Below, one piece after another: positions 26,733-35,988 of a stretch of 64,000 nucleotides of DNA (position 1 is its first letter; each line of letters starts with the position of its first letter). Below the pieces are notes generated by a model that made no database searches, had not been told where the DNA came from, and worked only from the letters and a program-made list of their open reading frames with translations. Both the position numbers and the translations under genes were made by a program. This DNA is from Hyphomicrobiales bacterium (GTDB taxonomy: Bacteria > Pseudomonadota > Alphaproteobacteria > Rhizobiales > Devosiaceae): contig SEEL01000009.1 in the NCBI GenBank assembly GCA_004144345.1, positions 44,023 to 108,022 on the forward strand, read 5' to 3'.

Positions 26733-27869
26733 TCAGTACCCCTCCAGATTGTGCCGTCCGATATCGGCGATCGATCGCTCGCCGCAAAGCGCCATTGTCG
26801 TGTCGAGCTCGCTGGCGATGATATCCAGCGCCCGCGTCACCCCGGCTTCGCCCAGTGCGCCGAGCCCGTAGAGGAAGGCGCGGCCGATATAGGCGCCCTT
26901 CGCGCCCAGCGCGAGCGCCCGGAATACGTCCTGACCGGACGTGATGCCGCCGTCGACCTGAACCTCAATGCGATCGCCCACCGCCTCGGCGATGCTTGCC
27001 AGCTTCGAGATACTGGAGGGCGCACCATCGAGCTGGCGGCCGCCATGATTGGAGACGACGATCGCATCGGCGCCGGTCGCAGCGGCAAGGCGTGCGTCCT
27101 CGGCGTCGAGCACGCCCTTGAGGATGAGCTTGCCCTTCCAGCGCTCGCGGATAAAGGCGATATCGTCCCAGCAGAATTCGAGATCGAACTGACTGGCCAC
27201 CCATTGGGCCATCGAGGTGAGGTCGTCGGCGCCCTTGGCATGGCCGACCAGATTGCCCAGCCGGTGGCGTCGTGTCCTCAACATATCGAAGCACCATGCC
27301 GGGCGACTCGCGAGCTGTAGTGCGGTGGACAGGCCGAGCCGGGGCGGCGTCGCCATGCCATTGCGCAGATCCTTGTGGCGCTGGCCGACCAATTGCAGGT
27401 CGAGCGTCACCATCAGCGCCGGACAACCGGCGGCCTCGGCGCGCTGCATCAGCGATTCAACGAAGCCGCGGTCGCGCATCACATAGAGCTGGAACCAGAA
27501 GGGCGCCTTGCTGTGGGTCGCTACATCCTCGATGGAGCAGACGCTCATCGTCGACAGCGTAAAGGGCACGCCGAACGCCGCCGCTGCGCGCGCGCCGAGG
27601 ATTTCGCCATCGGCCCGCTGCATGCCGGCGATGCCCGTGGGGGCGATGGCCACCGGCATCGCGACCTGCTGCCCGAGCATGGTCGATTGCAGCGACCGGC
27701 CCGAAAGCTTGCGGCCGACCCGCTGGCGCAGCTTGATGGCCCCGAGATCGGCTGCGTTCGAGCGATAGGTCGATTCCGTGTAGGCACCGGAATCGGCATA
27801 GTCGAAGAACATCCTTGGCACCCGCCGACGGGCGAGTGCCATGAGATCGGCAATTTCAAGAACCTGCAT
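26733..27869 (-). CDS. FMN-dependent alpha-hydroxyacid dehydrogenase (L-lactate dehydrogenase LldD-like)
   Basis: A 378-residue TIM-barrel flavoenzyme. Conserved elements: the N-terminal DYADSGAYTE, the FMN-binding PVAIAPTGIAGM, the lysine strand KLILKGVLDAEDA, the active histidine-arginine motif VVSNHGGRQLDG and the phosphate-binding DGGITSGQDVFRALALGA. It oxidises an L-2-hydroxyacid such as L-lactate. In an operon with a deoxy-sugar mutarotase, L-lactate made by the oxidative L-fucose/L-rhamnose route is a plausible substrate. Confidence 0.85.
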   Translation of the reverse strand: MQVLEIADLMALARRRVPRMFFDYADSGAYTESTYRSNAADLGAIKLRQRVGRKLSGRSLQSTMLGQQVAMPVAIAPTGIAGMQRADGEILGARAAAAFGVPFTLSTMSVCSIEDVATHSKAPFWFQLYVMRDRGFVESLMQRAEAAGCPALMVTLDLQLVGQRHKDLRNGMATPPRLGLSTALQLASRPAWCFDMLRTRRHRLGNLVGHAKGADDLTSMAQWVASQFDLEFCWDDIAFIRERWKGKLILKGVLDAEDARLAAATGADAIVVSNHGGRQLDGAPSSISKLASIAEAVGDRIEVQVDGGITSGQDVFRALALGAKGAYIGRAFLYGLGALGEAGVTRALDIIASELDTTMALCGERSIADIGRHNLEGY

Positions 27870-27880
27870 CTCGATCCTGG

Positions 27881-29929
27881 CTATTCGATCGCGATGACGG
27901 CGTGGATCGCGAAATCGGGCACGGCGATGTTGAGCGTCTTGCCGGTGACTTCATAGACCACCTCGCCCGCCGGCGCCTGATGCACCGATTTGACCGAGGT
28001 GAGGTCGAGGCGCTCGAGATCAAGCTCGACCTCGATGCCCGACATCGCCGGCAGATTGTCGCCAATCGAGAGCCGCGCCGGATCGCCGGCATAAATGTTG
28101 CAGAGGTGCAGCACGTAGCGGCCGGCCTGGCGGTTGAGCGTGATCTCGATCCCCGGTCCCGCATTGGTGCGCAGCAGCGGGGTTCCCACTGCATCGGCGA
28201 CCATCACGCCAACCAGTTGCTTGATCCACATGTTGGGCGGACCATCGCACTTGATCGGGAACGCCAGATAGCGCGACAGTCCCTTGCCGAAGCGGTTCTC
28301 GACAATGCCCGGATGCGCATGCCGCCACAGCGGCGGCGACTCGCCCCAGAGCACGGTGGTGGCGTCGGTGCGGCGCGCCTCCGGTTCAGCGGCGGCGGCG
28401 ATTTCCGTGCCGCCGGCCAGCGTCGTCGCTATGCCCGGCCGATCGACGAGGATGAGTTGCGGCGTCACCGCCGCCTGCAGCCGCTCGTCCTTGAGCGAGA
28501 GATAGATGAAGTCGGCCGGCACCGGCCCCGCATAGTCGGCGCCGAGCACATCGGCGAGGCCGAAATTGGCGCGCCGCTGGCCCCGCTCATCGAACAGGGA
28601 CGTGTTGCCCGTCGAGATGAGTTTGCCACCGTTCTTCACAAAGTCGCGCAGCCGCTCGATCTCGGCATCGCTGAGCGCCGTCTGTTCGGCCAGCACGACC
28701 ACCTTGTAGGCCGAGATGTCCTTGTCGAGCCGGACGATGTCGAACTGCACGTGATGGGCGACCAGCGCCTCATGCGCGGCCTCGGCGCCCGCGGTCATGC
28801 GCTGCCAGTGCGCCGATGCCTGTCGCGGCTTCGCCGCGAGGACCAGGGCGACGTCGGCGACGCCCTGCGCCCCCACCAGCCAGGGCTCCATGTCGCGGAT
28901 CGGCTTGAACACCTTGCCGAACGTCTCGAAGGTCGCCGCATGGGTCGAGCCATCGGGCTGCGGCGCATGTCCGATCGTCGGGTTTCCTGCCTGCGCCACC
29001 GCGATCGCCGCCTCGAGCTGCATCATGCTCGCCGGCTTCTGGTCGAGCGAGTTCCAGCCGCCGCCGGTCGGCGTGCGCGAGATGCCGCCCGCCGTCATCA
29101 TCTCGTAGGGCTTGTCGTGTCCCTTGGCCCACCGCGCCAGAAAACTCTGTCGCGAGTAATGCGGGCCGTGGCCTTCGATCGAGATCAGATCGGCGGAGTC
29201 GATCGGATCGCCCGGCGCGCCCGCCGCATTGTAGGTGATCACGGCGTTGGGGCGATGCTTGCGCAACACCGCGTAGGCCTTGTTCATGAAGGCATCGACC
29301 TCGGCGGTCATCACCTCGAAGATTTCGTCGGTCTCGGCCGGCGTCGGCGCCAATGGCAGTCCCTTGCCCGTCACTTCGCGATAGCGCTTCTGCGCATAGA
29401 GCGAGTAGTCCGGCACGGGATGCGGCTGGATCATCCACAGTTCCTGCGGCAGATGCCGCGCCAGGGGAATGATATCGAGCCAATAGCCATCCACATCATA
29501 CTTGCTGGCGATCTCTTCAAGCTGGGTCAGCAGGAAGTCCGAATAGGGCGAGCAGACCGAAGCATGGAGGAACGGGCCGGTCTTGTGCGGGTCGCCGGCC
29601 TCGTTGACCGCGCGCCATTCGGGATGGAGACCCAGCGCGTAATTGTCGAAGAACATGCTGACATAGGCCATCAGCTTGATGTTGCGCTTCTTCAGCTCGG
29701 GCAGCAGTTCGCCAAGGATATCGCGCGGATAGGGCAGCCCGAGCGAGCTCGGGAAGTAGCAGACGCCGTGATGATCCTTGCAGTAGAGCTGCACGCAATC
29801 GACGCCAGCGTCGGCATAGGCCTGCGCATAGGCGGCGGCGTCGAACTCCTCGCCGCGCCGCTCCGCCCATTGCGGCGACACGTAAAGCAAATGGACCTTG
29901 CGGAAGCTCTCACGAAACCACTGTGACAT
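27881..29929 (-). CDS. Hyp-GH6-type glycoside hydrolase with beta-galactosidase-like trimerisation domain
   Basis: A 682-residue protein with no signal peptide. Residues 1-350 form a TIM-barrel of the 'hypothetical glycosyl hydrolase 6' type, related to alpha-L-fucosidase and GH-A barrels (VDCVQLYCKDHHGVCYFPS; VDGYWLDII with a candidate nucleophile Asp; SADLISIEGHG). Residues about 365-570 look like the class I glutamine-amidotransferase-like trimerisation domain of GH42 (LRDFVKNGGKLISTGNTSLFDE). A beta-sandwich tail follows. It is between the permease and oxidase genes of the operon, so it probably cuts an imported glycoside. The exact bond is unknown. Confidence 0.75.
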   Translation of the reverse strand: MSQWFRESFRKVHLLYVSPQWAERRGEEFDAAAYAQAYADAGVDCVQLYCKDHHGVCYFPSSLGLPYPRDILGELLPELKKRNIKLMAYVSMFFDNYALGLHPEWRAVNEAGDPHKTGPFLHASVCSPYSDFLLTQLEEIASKYDVDGYWLDIIPLARHLPQELWMIQPHPVPDYSLYAQKRYREVTGKGLPLAPTPAETDEIFEVMTAEVDAFMNKAYAVLRKHRPNAVITYNAAGAPGDPIDSADLISIEGHGPHYSRQSFLARWAKGHDKPYEMMTAGGISRTPTGGGWNSLDQKPASMMQLEAAIAVAQAGNPTIGHAPQPDGSTHAATFETFGKVFKPIRDMEPWLVGAQGVADVALVLAAKPRQASAHWQRMTAGAEAAHEALVAHHVQFDIVRLDKDISAYKVVVLAEQTALSDAEIERLRDFVKNGGKLISTGNTSLFDERGQRRANFGLADVLGADYAGPVPADFIYLSLKDERLQAAVTPQLILVDRPGIATTLAGGTEIAAAAEPEARRTDATTVLWGESPPLWRHAHPGIVENRFGKGLSRYLAFPIKCDGPPNMWIKQLVGVMVADAVGTPLLRTNAGPGIEITLNRQAGRYVLHLCNIYAGDPARLSIGDNLPAMSGIEVELDLERLDLTSVKSVHQAPAGEVVYEVTGKTLNIAVPDFAIHAVIAIE

Positions 29930-29940
29930 TGTTCTTGTTC

Positions 29941-30819
29941 CTATTTTACGGCACCGGCCGTCATGCCCTTACGGATCTGCTTCTGGAAGACGAAGTAGAA
30001 CAGGATCATCGGCAGCACGGTGAGACTCATGATGGCAAAGAGTTCGCCCACGGCAGTCTGTTGCGCCATGGATGAAGGCTTGTAGGCGGCAATCGCCAGC
30101 GGCAGGGTACGGAAGCCGAGCTTGTCGAGCAGCACGAGGCCGAAGAAGAGCTCGCTCCATACCCAGCCGATGTTGATGATCGCCATCGACGACAGCGCCC
30201 CTCGCGACACCGGCAGCACGACGCGCCAGAACGTGCCGAAGCGGGAGCAGCCATCAATGCGCGCGGCTTCCTCGAGTTCACGCGGGAACGAGAGGAAATA
30301 GGAGCGCATCAGGATCGTCGTGAAGGGCAGGCCGAGCGTCGCGTAGAGCAGGATCAGGCCCAGCAGATTGTTGCGCAGACCAAGCTCGCCGAAGAAGAAA
30401 TAGATCGGGATCAGCAACACATGCACCGGCACCGCCAGGGCGAGAAGGAAGAACTGCTGCGCCGCGGCGCTGCCCGGGAACTTGCCCCGCGCGAGGGCGT
30501 AACCCGCCAGTGACGAGACGAGCAGCAGGAGCGCCAGCGTACCGACGGTCACCACGACCGAATTGAACAGATAGACGAGGATCGACTGGTTGGTGCGGCC
30601 GCCGTCGATCACCGCCACATAGTTGGAAAACTGCGGCGGGAACGGAAACGAGAACGGCGCGGACAGGATTTCCGGGTCCGACTTCAGCGACGTATTGAAC
30701 AGGAAGATGATCGGATAGACCTGCACCACCAGCCAGATCAGCAGCAGCGCGGTGACGGCGATGCGGCCGAGAAGCGACCAGCGGAACGGGCTCGGCCCGG
30801 CTGCAGCATCAGTACTCAA
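29941..30819 (-). CDS. Sugar ABC transporter permease (MalG type), TTG start
   Basis: A 292-residue membrane protein with six helices and EAA loop EEAARIDGCSRFGTFW. It ends in the standard VFQKQIRKGMTAGAVK. The only sensible start is a TTG at 30819, which overlaps the upstream permease gene by 11 bases and has GGTGGA five bases before it. It forms the membrane channel with that permease. Confidence 0.88.
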   Translation of the reverse strand: MSTDAAAGPSPFRWSLLGRIAVTALLLIWLVVQVYPIIFLFNTSLKSDPEILSAPFSFPFPPQFSNYVAVIDGGRTNQSILVYLFNSVVVTVGTLALLLLVSSLAGYALARGKFPGSAAAQQFFLLALAVPVHVLLIPIYFFFGELGLRNNLLGLILLYATLGLPFTTILMRSYFLSFPRELEEAARIDGCSRFGTFWRVVLPVSRGALSSMAIINIGWVWSELFFGLVLLDKLGFRTLPLAIAAYKPSSMAQQTAVGELFAIMSLTVLPMILFYFVFQKQIRKGMTAGAVK

Positions 30820-31702
30820 CGGAGTCCACCTTGCTCAAGCGGTTGTAGAGATAGGTGACGGTAAAGATCACCGCGAACATCGCGACGGCCACGGCCGAGG
30901 CGTAGCCATATTCCTGCTGCTCGAAAGCGCGGCGGTAGAGATAGGTGCCGAGGACTGCCGAACTCTCTGCCGGTCCGCCTTTCGTCATCACCCAGACGAG
31001 GTCGAACACCTTGAGCGAGAAGATGAGCTGCACCACCGAGATCGACACGAGCACCGGCCAGATCATCGGTATGATAAGGTAGCGCATGCGCTCGGGCTCG
31101 CTCACCCCGTCGAGCGTCGCTGCCTGATGCAGTTCTTCGGGGATACCCTCGATCGCCGCCAGCAGGACGATCATCGGGAAGCCCGCATACTGCCAGATGC
31201 AGACGGCGATCACCGACGGCAGGGCGAGGTCGAGGCTGCCGAGCCAGGTCTGGGCGAGAAAGCCGAGACCAATGGTTTCGAGCGTGGTGTTGAGCAGGCC
31301 GAAATTCGGCTCATAGATACGCGCCCACAGGGCGGCCACGACGGTCATCGGCAGCATGACCGGCAGGTAGAATGCGAAACGGTAGAGGCCGTGTAGCGGC
31401 ACGCGCCGGGAGATCGCCACGGCCAGCAGAAAACCGATGCCAACCGTGCCAACCGTCGCCGAGATGGCGAAGATCACCGTGTGGCTGAGGGCGTTCCAGA
31501 AATAGCGGTCGGCAAACAGTTTTTCGAAATTCTGCAGCCCAACCCATTTGCGCGGCAGCAGACCCTTCCATTCGAAGAACGACAGTTCGAGCGAGCGGTA
31601 GAGCGGGAAGCCCATGAAGGCTAGGAGCAGCAGCAAGGCGGGCGCGACGAACAGGTACCAATGTGCGTTCGCCCGCAGCCGGGACGCTAGACTCTGTTGC
31701 AT
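30809..31702 (-). CDS. Sugar ABC transporter permease (MalF type)
   Basis: A 297-residue membrane protein with six helices and EAA loop HQAATLDGVSEPERMR. The frame is open to a GTG at 31747, but that codon lies in the right arm of the hairpin 31734-31755, so the ATG at 31702 is preferred; it gives the normal short cytosolic tail. It follows the binding-protein gene by 66 bases. Confidence 0.87.
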   Translation of the reverse strand: MQQSLASRLRANAHWYLFVAPALLLLLAFMGFPLYRSLELSFFEWKGLLPRKWVGLQNFEKLFADRYFWNALSHTVIFAISATVGTVGIGFLLAVAISRRVPLHGLYRFAFYLPVMLPMTVVAALWARIYEPNFGLLNTTLETIGLGFLAQTWLGSLDLALPSVIAVCIWQYAGFPMIVLLAAIEGIPEELHQAATLDGVSEPERMRYLIIPMIWPVLVSISVVQLIFSLKVFDLVWVMTKGGPAESSAVLGTYLYRRAFEQQEYGYASAVAVAMFAVIFTVTYLYNRLSKVDSVEY

Positions 31703-31733
31703 GATCGGATCTGCCGTTGAGGAAGTGAGGAGA

Positions 31734-31755
31734 CCCTGGCGGCGCACCGCCAGGG
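31734..31755 (-). terminator. Hairpin between binding-protein and permease genes
   Basis: CCCTGGCGG (31734-31742) and CCGCCAGGG (31747-31755) form a perfect 9-bp GC-rich stem with a four-base loop. No T-run follows on the minus strand, so it is more likely an mRNA-stabilising or partial-attenuation element. Such stems after binding-protein genes keep that transcript more abundant than the permease part. Confidence 0.6.
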
Positions 31756-31768
31756 CCGACTTGACCGC

Positions 31769-33070
31769 TTACTGCGCGCGGGCCGCTTCGTAGGCGTCCT
31801 GCATGGCCTGGCCGGCCTGCTCGGGCGTGATGACACCGTTGAGAACTTCGCCAGCCGTGCGCTTGAGCGTGTTCAGGACATCCGCCGGCACCGAGGATTC
31901 GTAGAGCGCCGGAGCGCCCATCGTGCCGACGTCGGCGGCCATCTGGGCAACCATCGGCTGCAGCGTCGCCTCAAGCGCTGCCGCATCGACGTCGGTGCGA
32001 CCGATGGTCAGACCGGAAGCCGACGAGTAGGCCAGCGCGCCTTCACTCGAAGCGAGGAAGGTGATGACCTTCTTGGCGGCTTCGAGGTTGTCGCGGTTGA
32101 ACGCAACGTAGCAGTTCGGCACCCAGCTACCGACCGGGCCATAGGCCACTTCGTTGATCGGCGGATAGTAGAAATAGCCGACTTCGAACTGGTCCTGGCT
32201 CAGCATGCCACCGCCGCCCCACGAGCCGGTCTGGTACATGGCGGCCTTGCCCGAAGTGAACATCGACTTGGCGACTTCATCGTCGATGATGCCGGCAAAG
32301 CCGTCAGCAGCGAGGCCCCTGTCGACGATGTCCTTGAGCGTCTGGAAGATACGCACGCTGTCGGCATCGGTCCACTTGTAGGCCTGCTCGGCTTCGCTCG
32401 AGGTGGGCGACCAGTTGCGCAGCATGGCGTTGTACTGGTCCTGCGACCAGGAGCGCATCATCAGGCCATCGACGAGATGGTTGACCATGCCGAAATCATA
32501 GAGCGTGACCATGGGCTGGAAGCCGGCCTCACGCACCTTTGCCGCGACCGCGTAGAGCTCGTCCCAGGTCTTGGGGATTTCGAGACCAAGGTCGGCAAAC
32601 ATCTTCTTGTTGTAGAAGACATAGGGGGTCCACACGACGTCCGTGTTGACGCCATACTGGTGTCCGTCCGGCTCGGTGAAATAGGCCTTGGTGCCGTCCG
32701 GGTAACCGCCATTGGCATAGATCTCGTCGAGCGGCGCGAGCATGCCGGCCGCGACCATTTCCTTGTACTGGAACGACGGCGAGCACCACCACCAGCTCAG
32801 ATCCGGGCCATCGGACGAGGCAAACATGGTGGTCGGCGCGGTCGCCTGCCAGTTCAGTTCATCGGTCTGCACTTCGACATCAACCTGGATATCCGGGTTG
32901 GCTTCGTTCCAGGCCTTGATCGCCGCCAGCGTGCCGTCACCGGCAGCACCCACGATCGTCGTCATGCGCAAGCGCGTTTCGGCCTGCGCCGTCACCGGCA
33001 GCACCGACATCGCAGTGGTAAGCAGCACCGCCACGGATGCCCGTAGAATGCCGTTTGATAGTCCCCTCAT
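31769..33070 (-). CDS. Extracellular sugar-binding protein of an ABC importer
   Basis: A 433-residue periplasmic binding protein. The signal peptide spans about residues 1-30 (hydrophobic core SVAVLLTTAMSVLPV, cut after AQA). Family features: AIKAWNEANPDIQVDVEV near residue 50 and a Trp-rich ligand-site region (SWWWCSP; YQTGSWGGGG). The ATG at 33070 follows AAAAGGAGAGGG. It is the first transporter gene of the operon that ends with the mutarotase, and a GntR gene lies 71 bases upstream. Confidence 0.9.
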   Translation of the reverse strand: MRGLSNGILRASVAVLLTTAMSVLPVTAQAETRLRMTTIVGAAGDGTLAAIKAWNEANPDIQVDVEVQTDELNWQATAPTTMFASSDGPDLSWWWCSPSFQYKEMVAAGMLAPLDEIYANGGYPDGTKAYFTEPDGHQYGVNTDVVWTPYVFYNKKMFADLGLEIPKTWDELYAVAAKVREAGFQPMVTLYDFGMVNHLVDGLMMRSWSQDQYNAMLRNWSPTSSEAEQAYKWTDADSVRIFQTLKDIVDRGLAADGFAGIIDDEVAKSMFTSGKAAMYQTGSWGGGGMLSQDQFEVGYFYYPPINEVAYGPVGSWVPNCYVAFNRDNLEAAKKVITFLASSEGALAYSSASGLTIGRTDVDAAALEATLQPMVAQMAADVGTMGAPALYESSVPADVLNTLKRTAGEVLNGVITPEQAGQAMQDAYEAARAQ

Positions 33071-33141
33071 GATCCCTCTCCTTTTGAGATTTTTTCGTTG
33101 TGAGCCGCTTTTGAGCGGTGGGCTGGCCAGGATGGGCCCGG

Positions 33142-33858
33142 TCAGTCTTCTTGCGATGCGATGTCTTCCTGGAGCCGTGCGATATCGCGCTGCACCTGGC
33201 CGACATGGCCCTGCATTGCCTTGGTGGCGCCAACGGCGTCGCCCTTCTCGATTGCCTCGAGGATGCTGTAGTGAAAGGTCTGCGCCGTCCGCGCACTGTG
33301 GGCGACGAAGAACAGGCGCTTGCGCTGCTCGTTGAGCACGTCGACGATGGAATAGAGCATCATCGACACCAGCCGGTTCTGCGTGCAGTCGGCGATGGCA
33401 ATATGGAAGCGGTGATCGGCGGCAATGAAGGCTTCGACATCGCCGAACGCACCTTCCATCGTCTCGACTTCGCGACGCAGCGCCTTGATATCGTCAGGCG
33501 TCGCCCGCTCGGCGGCGATACCGGCCACGGTCGGCTCGATGATCCGGCGGATCTCGACCAGATCGGCGAGCTTGTGGTGCGCCCCGCCGACCGACAGCGC
33601 CAGTTCCAGCGAGTCGCCCAGCGCCTTCGAGGTGGCGTCGGCTACGTAGGTGCCACTGCCCTGCCGCACCACCACCAGCCCGTCCTTGGCCAGGGTGCGG
33701 ATCGCCTCGCGCACTACGTTGCGGCTGACGCCATAGCTGGCGGCGATCTCCCGCTCATTGGGGAGCTTCTTGCCCTGCGGCAGCTCCCCGGAGACGATCC
33801 GGGCCCGGATTGCGCCGGCGATCTGCTCGTAGAAACGGACTTGCGTAAGCTGCTGCAT
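33142..33858 (-). CDS. GntR-family regulator, FadR subfamily (FCD domain)
   Basis: A 238-residue regulator: winged helix about residues 8-75 (GELPQGKKLPNEREIAASYG, then VSRNVVREAIRTL) and an all-helical FCD domain about 90-225 with metal-ligand candidates D/H (IAADHRFHIAIADC). FadR-type regulators often respond to sugar acids. It heads the operon of binding protein, permeases, hydrolase, oxidase and mutarotase, and probably controls it. Confidence 0.9.
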   Translation of the reverse strand: MQQLTQVRFYEQIAGAIRARIVSGELPQGKKLPNEREIAASYGVSRNVVREAIRTLAKDGLVVVRQGSGTYVADATSKALGDSLELALSVGGAHHKLADLVEIRRIIEPTVAGIAAERATPDDIKALRREVETMEGAFGDVEAFIAADHRFHIAIADCTQNRLVSMMLYSIVDVLNEQRKRLFFVAHSARTAQTFHYSILEAIEKGDAVGATKAMQGHVGQVQRDIARLQEDIASQED

Positions 33859-33866
33859 GGACCAAA

Positions 33867-33897
33867 GTGGTAGGATGACTTAGCCACCCTACCTACC
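33867..33897. promoter_or_regulatory. Putative GntR operator before its own gene
   Basis: GTGGTAGG (33867-33874) is mirrored by CCTACC (33888-33893) with a further TACC copy to 33897, and GTGG pairs with CCAC at 33884-33887. It lies 9-39 bases upstream of the GntR start. The repeat is imperfect, so the call is tentative. Confidence 0.3.
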
Positions 33898-34157
33898 GCA
33901 CAGTTTTTTCCTGCGCAAGAGGCTTCGGCCCTCGGGCAAGCAAAACCCGGCACCGCGTGGGCGCTGAGCTACCTTTGGAAGGCTTGGGAATGCTGGCGAG
34001 TATCGGGAGTTGACCGAGGCGGGCGCCCGGTCGTGAGGTTGACCGGCAGTCAACGGCTCTTACGTCATCTGCCCCAGCCGGGTCAGCGGAACCAGCTGCC
34101 GTCCATCTTGGGCCGTCGGCCATCGTGCAGCCGCGCCCGGTGGAGCGGGCGTGGCAG
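33898..34157. other. Gene-free stretch between two carbohydrate loci
   Basis: No convincing gene is present. On the minus strand, directly after the permease stop, the bases to about 34082 can be read as a short tail ending HDGRRPKMDGSWFR and a TGA, which looks like the C-terminus of a lost gene. The remaining part contains no clear repeat or terminator. Confidence 0.4.
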
Positions 34158-35021
34158 CTAGCCCTTCACGGAGCCCGAGGTGAGGCCGATGACCATGAAG
34201 CGCTGGGCGATGAAGTAGAGGATCATCAGCGGCACCGAGGAGATGACGGCCCCGGCCATCAGCGGTCCCCAGGGCAGCACGTCACTCGTAATGAGATAGT
34301 TCAGCGCCAGCGGTGCCGTGCGTTTTTCCGGGTCGGTGATCAGCACGAGGGCGAGCAGCATCTCGTTCCACGCACTGGTGAAGGTGAAGATGGCGACGGC
34401 GGCCAGGCCGGGCGCCGACAGGGGCAACACGATGCGGAACAACGTACCGAACCGCGACAGGCCGTCGATCATCGCCTGCTCCTCGAGCTCCTGCGGCACG
34501 GCCCGGAAATAGCCCTGCAGCATCCAGGTGGCGAAGGGCAGCGCGAAGGTGAGGTAGACGAGGATGAGGCCCTGGATCGTATCGCTGAGCCGCAGATTGG
34601 CCATCACCACGGCGAGCGGGATGAACAGCAGCGAGGTCGGCGTGAGATAGGCGAAGAGGATGGCGCGTCCGACGAGGCCCCTGAACCGATAGCGGAAGCG
34701 GACCATCGAATAGGCAGCGAACGAGGAGAACAGCAGCGTGATGACCGTCACTGTGGAGGACACGATGAGGCTGTTGCGGATGTTGGTCAGAAAGCCCTTG
34801 TCGCTGATGAGGATGCGGAAATTGTCGTAGGTGAAGGTCGACGGCCATAGCGCCGGGACGCGATAGATTTCGCGCGGCAGCTTCAGCGAAGTGATGACCA
34901 TCCAGTAGATGGGAAACAGCACCAGCACGAGGGACACGAGGATCGCCGCCCAGGTGAGGATGGGACCGAGCTGGAGCGGCCGCTGCGCGGGCGTGCCGGG
35001 GAGTCCGAGATCCGGCGTCAT
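34158..35021 (-). CDS. Sugar ABC transporter permease (MalG type)
   Basis: A 287-residue membrane protein with six helices and loop EEQAMIDGLSRFGTLF, in which the usual EAA is EQA. It ends in FIAQRFMVIGLTSGSVKG, normal for this family. Its ATG overlaps the upstream permease stop (ATGA). That partner gene is frameshifted, so this importer may be non-functional or in decay unless the shift is a sequencing error. Confidence 0.87.
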   Translation of the reverse strand: MTPDLGLPGTPAQRPLQLGPILTWAAILVSLVLVLFPIYWMVITSLKLPREIYRVPALWPSTFTYDNFRILISDKGFLTNIRNSLIVSSTVTVITLLFSSFAAYSMVRFRYRFRGLVGRAILFAYLTPTSLLFIPLAVVMANLRLSDTIQGLILVYLTFALPFATWMLQGYFRAVPQELEEQAMIDGLSRFGTLFRIVLPLSAPGLAAVAIFTFTSAWNEMLLALVLITDPEKRTAPLALNYLITSDVLPWGPLMAGAVISSVPLMILYFIAQRFMVIGLTSGSVKG

Positions 35022-35922
35022 TTCTCATCTCCGCGCTGCATGAAGGTCGTTGCGAGCAGCACCAGGACGATGAGCGCGGGGAGCGTGGCGACCGAGACGG
35101 CTGCCGCTTCGCCGATGCGCTGGGTCTGCATGCCGAAAAAGGCAAGGACGGGGAACACCATGGTCGCGTCAGACGGCCCGCCCTGAGTGAGAAGCCAGAC
35201 GTTTTCGAAGGAGTTCGCCGTCCAGATGGACGAGAGCAGCGCCGTGACGATGACTGCGGCGCGAATGCCGGGGAACGTCACTGCCCAGAACTGCTGCCAG
35301 CGATTGGCGCCATCGATGCGCGCCGCCTCATATAGGTCGTTGGGAATGGTCTGGAGCGCGGCGAGAATACTGATGAACCAGAACGGGAATCCACGCCAGA
35401 CGGAAGCGAGGATGACCGACGGCATGGCGGTGGAGCGCTGGCCGAGCCAGTCGATGACGCCGAAATCGAAGCCGATCGCATCGAGGGCCAGGCTGAGCCC
35501 GCCGCCGATGGGCTGATAGAGCAGGCGCCAGACGAGGAAAGCAACGAAGGCCGGCATGGCCCAGGGCAGCATGAGCATCGAGCGCACGATGCCGCGCCCC
35601 TTGAACTCACGATTGACGAGGAGCGCGAGACCGAGGCCGATGAGCAGCTTCAGCACGCCCGTGACCACCACGAGGACGACGGTGTTGTTGAGCGAAGCGA
35701 GGAAGGATGGCTTCTGCGAGAGGGCGACGAAATTGTCGAACCACACCCACTGCCGGCGTTGCCGACGACGGCATTCGTCATCGACACGTAGATGGCATAG
35801 AGGAACGGGTAGCCGACCAGCCCGACGAGGATCAGGACCACGGGCAAGACGAGCAACCAGGCGAATGTCGTCGGCGACATGGGTCGCCGCTTCGCAACTG
35901 GTGATGTTGAAGTCAACGACAT
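35018..35922 (-). pseudogene. Sugar ABC transporter permease (MalF type), frameshifted
   Basis: The permease is split over two frames. Bases 35922-35756 encode the N-terminus (signal-anchor helix FAWLLVLPVVLILVGLVGYPF, then YVSMTNAVVGNAG). The rest (QWVWFDNFVALSQKPSFLAS onward, EAA loop YEAARIDGANRWQQFW, normal C-terminus RGDEK) is in a different frame from about 35753 to 35018. One missing base in the GCCGGCAGTGGG region restores an uninterrupted protein of about 301 residues (NAG-QWVWFDNF). No other defect is visible, so the break is recent or an error. Confidence 0.8.
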
Positions 35923-35988
35923 GGCCTGCCCCCGTAACTGGCGAGAAACCTCCCGCGCCGGAGCGCGGGAGGATGGTGTCAGTGCTGC

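Noticed and set aside
27902..29926. 674-codon open frame opposite the Hyp-GH6 hydrolase gene
   Set aside because: Antisense to a protein with recognisable domains; low-complexity Arg/His/Gln-rich translation without any motif.
33072..33141. Terminator between GntR gene and binding-protein gene (CCGCT/AGCGG stem)
   Set aside because: Only a 5-bp stem with A-rich, not T-rich, sequence after it on the minus strand.
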